Of a stretch of 64,000 nucleotides of DNA, positions 55,714 through 64,000 are shown in pieces. The notes below the pieces were generated by a model. That model searched no databases and was not told the origin of the DNA. It was given only the letters and a program-made list of their open reading frames with translations. A program made the translations under genes and the position numbers. The stretch's first letter is position 1; each line of letters starts with the position of its first letter. Origin of the DNA: Strix aluco (lineage: Eukaryota > Chordata > Aves > Strigiformes > Strigidae); the NCBI RefSeq assembly GCF_031877795.1, contig NC_133937.1, positions 17,077,501 through 17,141,500 of the forward strand, written 5' to 3'.

Positions 55714-56690
55714 ATATTTGTGTTGGCTTTGTGTGTGTAGTGGGGTTTTTGGTAGCAGGGGAGGGGGCTACAGCACTTGTCCCCTATTACAAGCTTCTCA
55801 AAGCTCCCCTGGCTCCAAGTTGGACCCACCTCTGGCCAAGGCCAAGCCAATTAGCTGCGCCTCTGTAATAATGTTTAAGAAGGGGAATCTGAGAGGAGGA
55901 TTTGAAGTTGTGAGGAGGGGTCATGAAGGAGATGCCTATGCAAACACCAAGGTCATTGGAAGAAAAGGGCGGGGGGAGGTGCGCTGGTGCAGAGGTTCCC
56001 TTGCAGCCCATGGTGAGAGGGCAGGCTGTGCCCCTGCAGCCCGTGGAGGTCACCACACCTGAGCAGGTGGCTGTGCTCAAAGGAGGCTGGGGCTCTGGGG
56101 GAAGTCCCTGCTGTTGTAGTTCTGTGCTGGAAGGATTGCAAACTGCAGGAGGGACCCACACTGGAGCAGCTCGGGAAGAGCTGCAGCCCGTGGGAAGGAC
56201 TCATGTCAGAGAAAGTTCATGGAGGACTGTCTCCCATAAGAGGAACCCCATGCTGGAGCAGGGCAAGAGTGCGAGGAGTAGTCCTCCCCCTGAAGATGAA
56301 AGAGTGGCGGGACTGGCTGTAACCCCCCCACAATCCCCTACCCCCCTGTGCCACTGGAGGGGAGGAAGTAGAGAAGTCAGGAGCCAAGCTGAGCCTGGGA
56401 AGAAGGGAGGGGTGGGGGGAAGGTGTTTCTAAAATGTGGTTATACTTCTCACTGTCCTAGTCTGTTAACTGGTGTCATTGTTAGTGTTTGAATTAAACTG
56501 ATGTTCATTTCCTTCCCCTAATGAGTCTGTCTTTTGCCCCTGACAGAAATGGGTGAGTCATCCCTCTCTGTCCTTATCGCAATCCTCTTGTTTTATTTTC
56601 TCTTTCCCCTTCCCCTTCCTGAGGGGGAAGGAGTGATCAAGCAGCTCTTTGGTGCTCAGTTGCCCTCTGGGCTCAAGCCACGACAATATT
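55714..56690 (+). mobile_element. Solo LTR of an avian ERVL-like endogenous retrovirus, with 5-bp target duplication
   Basis: The element runs from TGTGTTGGCTTTG (55719) to CCACGACA (56685), 967 bp with TG...CA ends. It is flanked on both sides by ATATT (55714-55718 and 56686-56690), a perfect 5-bp target-site duplication. Internal landmarks typical of the neoavian ERVL-type LTR are GGTTTTTGGTAGCAGGGG, GGCCAAGGCCAAGCCAAT, TGTTTAAGAAGGGGAA (TATA-like region), imperfect tandem repeats with GCAGCCCGTGG and CTGGAGCAG, and GGGAAGAAGGGAGGGGTGGG. The poly(A) hexamer region reads AATTAAAC rather than AATAAA. No gag, pol or env is present, so it is a recombined solo LTR. Family recognition is from memory. 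Confidence 0.88.
55995..56270 (+). repeat. Imperfect tandem repeats inside the LTR
   Basis: Spaced copies of the motifs GCAGCCCRTGG (near 56006, 56036 and 56181) and CTGGAGCAG (near 56161 and 56251), with related GAGCAGGTGG, mark a degenerate minisatellite in the LTR. They keep a plus-strand frame open from 55923 to 56432, which I regard as non-coding. Confidence 0.7.
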
Positions 56691-58249
56691 CACAAGCATA
56701 AGGTGAAAATTGACATTTACTCAGCTTTACTTCACATTGAAATTTACTTCACATTGGCTTTGCCCAAGCACCCAGAAAAAAAAAAAAATTATTGTATAAG
56801 TGGCTATGGTCAAAGAGCATAAAGCTTAGTACACTGTAAGATTAAAAAAGGGCAAATTTTGCAAATTTGTACTTTGATGGAGGAACAGGAAGAAATACTT
56901 TTTATATAGATACCTCTATATAAATGTTTTTTCTAAACTAGTCTAGACAGTATGCATCAACCTACGAAAAATATCAAGAACTATTCTAATGACCACAGTG
57001 TTACTGTCTATGTGGCCTAGAAAGCAGATGGACATTAACTTTGTTTCAAGAAGTTATCTTGCATTAGTCAGATATAGCAAATGTGACATATAACTAAGTA
57101 GGAGATGCTATTGCTAAAAATTACTGTCTTTCAGATACAGTGTGATTTGGAGACTTGAAAAGCCTGTGTTGGGGAAAATGGATAGTATGTGTTTGCAGAT
57201 GGGCTCACAGGTGCAGGTCGTGGAAAAATTCAATGTCACTTACTTCATCAGTGTCAGTTACAACCAGAACCAAAGATGTATCTTTAGAACAAAGACCTGC
57301 AAGTAATGTCCCACAAAATACACATTTCTTAAAAATAACTTCACTGACTACTGGGCAACCAAACAGACCTCTGTCACTTGATGTGTACTCACAGCAAGAC
57401 ACAGGTCAACAGTTCAATTAACCCAGCAACAGATTAAGGAAGTCATAAACATTAAGAGGCTAGCTAGGGCATATATAGAGAAATAGCACATGGTTCGTTG
57501 ATCATAAGGAGTGATCACAAGGAATGAGTCCTTTCAGTGAGAAAAGTGAGCCTTTTCTCCATCTTTGTCATATAGAGATAAGTTTTCTACAAGGATATTT
57601 TCAGACCCAGGAGGAAGGTTTCCAGGCTTCCATGTAACTTATGTGGTTCAAGCAGAAAATACAACCTTAAGAAATAGAATAAAAGACAGAACTACAATTC
57701 AATTAAATATATCTTTATACACATTTAAACTCCACATTTCTGGCTGCATTTTGATTAAAACTTAGGTACATACTACATATCTTACGTTTATGCATATAGT
57801 AAAAAAAAAGTGTTTTGAAGCAAGTTGAATATTTTACTGAAATAACTTCCCACATTTTAAAATATTGGAACATATTATAAACCATAGTGGTTTATACTGG
57901 TTATCTACAAATGTATTATCAAGGTATCATGTATTACAAATGTATTACCAAAAGCTTAGCAATGCTTTTTAAGTGACACTGAAGTTGGAGTATCATGCTC
58001 CTCCACTACATACAGGGCTCTCCTTGTGTGAATCCACACACTTTTCTTTTGTTAGAAATTTGTTTTTTGTTTTTGTTAGAAATTGTTTTGATGCTGATAT
58101 CTGACTTTGTGCATTTCAGAAGTTTACAAAACCAGAAGCTTTCCTTTCTGTTGTGTATTTGCTCTAAATCTGGCTTCTCATGTGTCTTCAGTTCAATATA
58201 CCAAACTGCTTTAAGCTATCCCACCCCAAGTATTCCTGTGGAAAGGATT

Positions 58250-58272
58250 AAAAAAAAAAAAAAAAAAAAAAA
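58250..58272 (+). repeat. Poly(A) tract of 23
   Basis: An uninterrupted adenine run after GAAAGGATT. The upstream flank shows no retrocopy that I recognise. Confidence 0.9.
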
Positions 58273-60918
58273 CCACTCTTTTTTACTTCAGCACTCCCAT
58301 TCTTCTTGCAGACAGGCTTGGTGATTCAACCAAGCCATAATAATTATAGTTCTGAGTCAGGCTTGAACTGTTGTGCTTTCTTTATCAGTACAGTCTCTCC
58401 CTATTTCCCCTAGTAATAGGGATAAAATTTAAAGCTTATTATGAATGAAAGAGAAAGTTATTAATTAGAATAACCTAGATATATTCATTCCTTCAGAGAT
58501 TTTTTAAAAAAAGATTATGCTGTACCAAGGTTACAAATAATAGCAGTAACAGAGATTTAGCTATGCAGGAAATCTGCATCAGGGAATTTATATATAAGAG
58601 ACTATGATTTGAAGATACTCTTGCTGTTTTAAATAAGCTATCTGAGAAGCCAGATGTGGTACAATAGGTTTGTCTGATTAAGTCTACTGCAATCTTTGGC
58701 ATGCCTGGGGCTACTTCTGTGCTTTCATTTTCCAGGAGGATGAATTTCAAATGTGCTTTGAAATCCTCAGAGCAGGATACAGATGTTCAAGTGACAAAAG
58801 TCAGTGCCCAGTAATCTTAATGCACAAACACGTTTCTTTTGGCAGGATCCTGGCACTCCAGCTGTTATTCTGATCTGCTGGCTGGCTGGTTTCCATTAAT
58901 CACTTCCGGTGGAAGAAAAGGCCTTCCAAAGATCTTTCACCTTTGGCCTGTACTCAAGCAGCAAAAAGGATGTAGCAACATCCAACATCCGTCTTGTGCC
59001 AGAAGGGATCTTTGGCCTAACAGAGACCGTGATTCAGAGTTTTTGCCATGAGATTCCCCACAGGTCCATCCTGGAATACTCAACAATCTTGTCAGCCACA
59101 CCACATCTTAGGTTTCTATATCTAGATAGGGTGTTAGTCCTCGGTTACCCTGCCTGTGTTTGTAGCTAGCTGACAAGTTAGTTCATGCCTAGCAGAGATC
59201 TGGCAAGACATTATCACAGGGATGATGATTAGAAGATGGATAATGTGTCACAAGCTTTTTAAGACTTCTGTGGTTGAGGGGAAAAAAAGTAAGAAAAAGA
59301 ATCAAGAAAATATGGACGCAAATCCAAGTCAACTTCAGCCCTTTCTTTCCTGCATTTGGAAACATTAATATACAAGAAATCCTTAGGCAAAACTAAATTC
59401 CTCTTAGTGACCTAAAAATTAGAAAACTTTTAAAGAACACTACATGTCAGTTAACATTAAGATTAAACATTTTAAGAAAGTTGGCACACTCAATTAAGGA
59501 ACCCAAACTACCTTTATTCTGGGTCTGATAAATGCCCTCAGAAACACTGATGAGTTTATTTGTCAATGCATTCTCATTAAGCTGCCTTATTTCTTACCAA
59601 GGGAGTTAAGGAAGCCTCCGTCCTAAGCCAGCATCTTTCTTACCTGTCTGCAGATGAATTCTAACAGTTCTTCAGCTCTCAGATCAGAGTTTGAGGTATC
59701 AGGGATCTGCATCCCAACCACCTACTGCCCCAGGATCCAATGAGGTTTAAATTCCCACATCTTACACATCTGGAGACTAAGGACTAGTGCCTCCTCTTAA
59801 GAGCTGAAACCAAGAATGATACTGAAAACTATATATGCATTTCATCTTATGTGGGGCATTTCTTAAGATCAAGTCAAAGAGCTGAGCTAGCTTCCTTAGG
59901 GTTCCTTAGTCTTTGTGTAACTCTAGGTGTAAACTCTTCCTGCATCTGATGTGGTAGCATTTATTAGTATTGGATGAGTTGGCATTGGACTTTGAACACT
60001 TACACGGGATGTGACTATGGACACCAGGTAGCTACAGGTAAGCTCAGGCTACTATCTTCTTATGGATAATATACTCACCACACCACATGCTGGCAGGGAA
60101 TATCCTGCGACTTCCTTTTGTGCTGCAGTGTTCTGGGCTATTCTGTCATTCCTCGCCAGTTCACCCATGCCACAGGAAAAGCAGAGGAGTGATCTGTGCA
60201 TATAAATAGTATGTGGAAAACCAAGGGCAAATCAATAGCCATCAGATGATACAGTCTACATCCACACTGAAAAGCCAAAGTGAAAATGATGCAAGTTGTG
60301 AACCTTCCACCAACCACACCAGCTAGCACCGGTTTGAATTTAACTGAAATGCATTTGGACATGGTAGGGATAATGCCTGAGTAGGAGTCCGTCTATGGAT
60401 TTAGCTACTGGTGTAACTCTGTCTTGTAGGCAACTATTCCTGGAATAAAGTAAGTTAATTCTGGCATATAAACCCCAGTCCATTCCTCGTCAGTGTGCAC
60501 ACCACATCAGTGCAGCAGTGCTGCCACAACTTGGTCATGCCATCACACCAGCCTGTCTCTGCTTTGACAATCCCAGTCTGAAACATCACGACAGAGATGG
60601 TATGAGTGGTCTTTCACGTTGCCAGCTGGCCAGAAGCAGACACCAGCCTCTGCTAAAGCTCTGGTTTTCAATTACTGCAACCCCCAGCTTGGAGAAACAG
60701 CCTGATTAAGAGAAAACCAGAGCAACCAAACAGAAAACCACCTTTGTGAAGAAGTCATGTCAGGAATGGCCAGAGGCCTTCAGCAAGGCTTACATTTAGC
60801 AGGGCCCATTGCAAACCACTCTCCCTCTTCCTCTGCTGTCTCCTCTTGCTTATTTAATGCAGCCTGCAGGAGAGCAAACACTTTCTCAGCATTTCCAGTC
60901 TCATGCTTGACAGCTTAT

Positions 60919-60960
60919 GATTGTCACATGAGGGGCTGTTACGATTGTCACATGAGGGGC
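60919..60960 (+). repeat. 18-bp direct duplication, 24-bp period
   Basis: GATTGTCACATGAGGGGC occurs exactly at 60919-60936 and 60943-60960. Identity over 18 bp suggests a fairly recent slippage or template-switch duplication. Confidence 0.85.
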
Positions 60961-63900
60961 ATTAGCCAGGGTGGCTATTTTTAGTAGGCAGGACAGAAAC
61001 AGAGGTAGAGCCTTCGGGTGAGTGCACTGCAAACCTGTTACAGATTGAATCACTTCTTGGCACCCTCATAAAAGCATTTAGTTAACAAACTGTTTGCTTT
61101 CCTCTTCAGAAACACTGGTATCAGCAAGCAGTTCCCCTGTAACACACTGAAGTGCTGTTGTACCGTGGGGTGGGGAGCAGAACACGCCTTGCAGAGTCAT
61201 CCATCAAGGCACAGTTAACCGAGCTGACATCCCCCTAAGTCAAGTTAGTATCTTGCAAGATACTAATGGAACTTGCTAAGATACTTTGCTTCTCAGTAGG
61301 TTTCAGTGTAAGGGCTGCAGGTATCTAGGCCTAATTTGGGCATCGACTACCATTTAGTTGGGCTGCAGCCTGATCTGGTGCAAAATAACATTTGCAGTTT
61401 TACAGATGCTCAAGCTAGTGCTTTTGTTTTTATTGCCTTCTCTTTCCATAACTTCAGCTCCTGTTTCTAAGTCAAACTGTCACTTCCTGCAAACAATTCA
61501 AGCTGCCTCCAAGAGCCTCTTGGAGCAGAGCACCGCCATAACCCTGTGTGCCACAGGCAGGACCTACTCTCCTTTGTTTTCCACCATAAGGTGAAGCACA
61601 GGAGGATGGGGAGAACATCACTCACCTTATTTCTGGCGGAAGCATGCACAAAATAGTTTTTGTGATGTGTTAACAATTTTTATGCGTGTACAAACAATAC
61701 CTATATCAGGTTATTGATCTCTATATATTCAGTATTACAAGCGTCCCCCAATATTAAAAAAAAAAACAACAACTACCAAGAAATCTTTTAGAGTGCCATT
61801 AGGATACAGAAGTCTTACCTTCTTAGCTTTGCCCCAAAAAAAACCCACAAAACCCTAATATCATGAAATAATTTCAATCCAAAAATTTAAACTCTGGAGG
61901 TGGCCTTTGTGATGAGACTTGTAACGAAGTTACAAAAGCCAGAAAAATTGCAGGTTACAGTTTTATCAGTTCCTTTCCATGTTTCCATTCACACACAAGA
62001 GATTCCTTAGAGGACACAGTCACCTCTTGAATACTTTTTGGTAAACTCCCTGAGCTTCATTCTTCACTCTCCTTCACAGTATCTGTGAAATGAATTGCTT
62101 TTCCCTACATTTACTAAAGACCATTCTTCAGTGCTACAGTAAGAATAGCAAACTTCTTGCCTGCTGCTGTCTTCTCTTCCTCTCTGCCCCTTTCTTTTTA
62201 GGTCTATTGCCTCCAATTATAGTATCTGAGAATCTACCAGTGATCAAGAGACACAGATTCAGTTTTGAAGACTTGATCTAGCAGAGTGAGGGGAGAAAAG
62301 TTAATTGCTTTTTGTATTTAAATTGAATGATGCTTCTTTGAAAATAAGCATTCCCTATTTCCTTTCAAATTGATCTTGCTTGCTGTGGTATGCTAGAGAT
62401 TAGAGCTTGAAAAGAAACTAATGACACTGTTACAAAAAACAAACCTGTTACCAAATTGTCTGTCGATATTTTACACAAGTCAAATGATTACTGTGAATAG
62501 TCCAGTGAGTACTTATCCTAGTATCAAACTTTAGTACAGTTTTGACAGCAACAGGAATGACTTTAGTATTTGTCAGCTGTTTAGCAATCCAGAGAGAAAC
62601 ATTAATTTCATGGGAATTTGTCATAGATCAGTGCCAAAATAAAAAGCAAATCAGTCATAGGTAGCTGCAGACTTAAGACCATAGCTGTAACCTTTAATTA
62701 CTACATCACCCAGAATAGTTATTTCTCCAGAAATAGTTTGAAGTATATGCACATACTTGTAACAGATTCACATAGTATGTGCCAACTATATTTTGTCAGC
62801 ATTACTAATTTCCATACTGGAGGAAGAACTCATAACACTATCACATCTATGCTTTAAATCAATTTCAGTTAGTTCAAAGTTAGTTGTGAAAATATGCTCA
62901 GTCTTTGTGAGTTACTTTGACAGCTCTATGAAAGGCCAAGATTAACAATTCAATATACATTTTGAATGATGAATAGTAAATGAGACTGATACCTGCACAT
63001 TTAATAGGTAAGAATAAACTACTTCCTTGGAGTTCACTGAAGAAAGAAATAGGATGCAATGATATAATTAAACAGCTTGCAGATGCTAAGGGTATTGTAA
63101 TGTCATTCATTTAATTAATCAGGAGAATAGTTTGTTCTGTACCCGATTTCCTTATGAGAGTTTTGAAAATAAAACTGAACAAAGTGGTCCAAGAAACATA
63201 ATCTGAAATTGATTATCCCCAGATTCTATCAACTAAGAGTGTAGGCTAGTGAGAGGTGTTTCACCTGCATTTTCACACCAGACTTAAGCCCATCTGCATA
63301 GATTCTGTTTTGTTTCTTCATTACAGATAGCAGCAACTATTTATCTTTCTAGCTCTGGTTGTAGTAGTACCATTGAGAAGTGCAAGTTATTGTGGAGGGG
63401 AAAGATTTTTTTATTCAAAATTCATATGTCTAAGCAGTATTGTAACATATTCTGGGAAGCAGGCAGCTATTTTCCCTGGAAGTTTTCCCAATCTGTTTTA
63501 CAACGCACAAAACACATACTTGCTTAGTTCCCTAGAACACAAGCTAGCTACTGCTTCCCAGAATATTAGACCAAAGGCCACAGTAAGTACTCTGCAACTG
63601 GCACACTGAACCTTATTGCTTTTGCTTCCCCTTCTTCCTTGTAATTTTTTTTTTTTGTATTGCCATATCTGTTTTCCTTTTTGAATCTGGTCTTTTAACA
63701 ACCAATTTTTTTAAAAAAAACCCCACACACTGAGGAAGGGCTTCATATTCAGGATTCGTTCTCTAAATTATCACACTGATCAAGATTTTGTAATTCAGAG
63801 GGAGATAAACAAAAAAATTTCTAACAGTTCAGTATGTTAAGTTTACCTGGCTCACACTAATCAGAGAATGTTTTAGCTGGATTAAGGTCACAAAATATAT

Positions 63901-64000
63901 TTCAAAATTGTGATTTACAAATATGAACATACAACTCCAGGGCACACAGCATACTTGGTATACTGTTTAAATTTCTCCACAGGAATAAGTGTACATCCTT

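Larger units (their letters stand above)
56691..64000. other. Intergenic DNA, no gene recognised
   Basis: AT-rich, with a 23-A tract at 58250 and an 18-bp tandem duplication at 60919. Reading frames such as 58909-59169 (plus) and 57205-57402 (minus) have passable composition but no recognisable domain, no splice context and no family resemblance. Confidence 0.55.

Noticed and set aside
55923-56432. 169-codon plus-strand frame
   Set aside because: It lies wholly inside the solo LTR and is kept open by internal repeats.
57205-57402. Minus-strand 65-codon frame with protein-like composition (acidic TDTDEVSDIEF segment)
   Set aside because: No recognised family, no splice sites or promoter, and similar frames occur by chance in this much DNA.
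58909-59169. Plus-strand 86-codon frame with fairly natural composition
   Set aside because: No domain recognised and no exon boundaries; probably chance. A TBLASTN search would decide.
48100-64000. Search for SAMD8 exons on the minus strand, expected from mammalian synteny
   Set aside because: I could not recognise any sphingomyelin-synthase-type exon. The gene probably lies beyond the window, but short exons could have been missed by eye.

Overview
This window is vertebrate nuclear DNA, almost certainly from a bird and probably a neoavian one. Three things point that way: two multi-exon genes with GT-AG introns and CpG-island promoters; a solo LTR of an ERVL-like type that I know only from avian genomes, flanked by a perfect 5-bp target duplication; and decayed CR1/L2-type LINE remnants in AT-rich intergenic DNA. 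There is no prokaryotic gene organisation, CRISPR array or operon.

Layout. 1-13.2 kb is intergenic and holds a diverged local duplication, a 55-bp tandem duplication and an old L2-like LINE tail. 13.2-13.9 kb is a CpG island and the COMTD1 promoter. COMTD1 lies on the plus strand with 7 coding exons between 13492 and 19966 (259 aa) and a poly(A) signal at 20179. 20.2-35.4 kb is a long spacer between two convergent genes. It contains stretches that look like conserved noncoding DNA and an isolated GC island at 30.8-31.1 kb with a consensus-perfect CTCF core motif and a GC-box array. VDAC2 lies on the minus strand with 8 coding exons between 43302 and 35875 (283 aa). Its 5'UTR intron leads back to a large CpG island at 46.9-48.1 kb. 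48.1-64 kb is intergenic DNA upstream of VDAC2, with a CR1-like fragment at about 50.4-50.7 kb and the solo LTR at 55719-56685.

The two genes are tail to tail, the same neighbour relationship as VDAC2-COMTD1 in mammals. VDAC2 is a mitochondrial outer-membrane beta-barrel channel. COMTD1 is a membrane-anchored class I O-methyltransferase, linked in chicken to pheomelanin pigmentation. The two do not form a pathway together; the pairing is conserved synteny.

I found no evidence of a new biological system. The items most worth a second look are the orphan CTCF/GC island between the convergent genes, the noncoding candidate elements in the same spacer, the near-absence of cysteines in this VDAC2, and the canonical metal-binding pair in this COMTD1.
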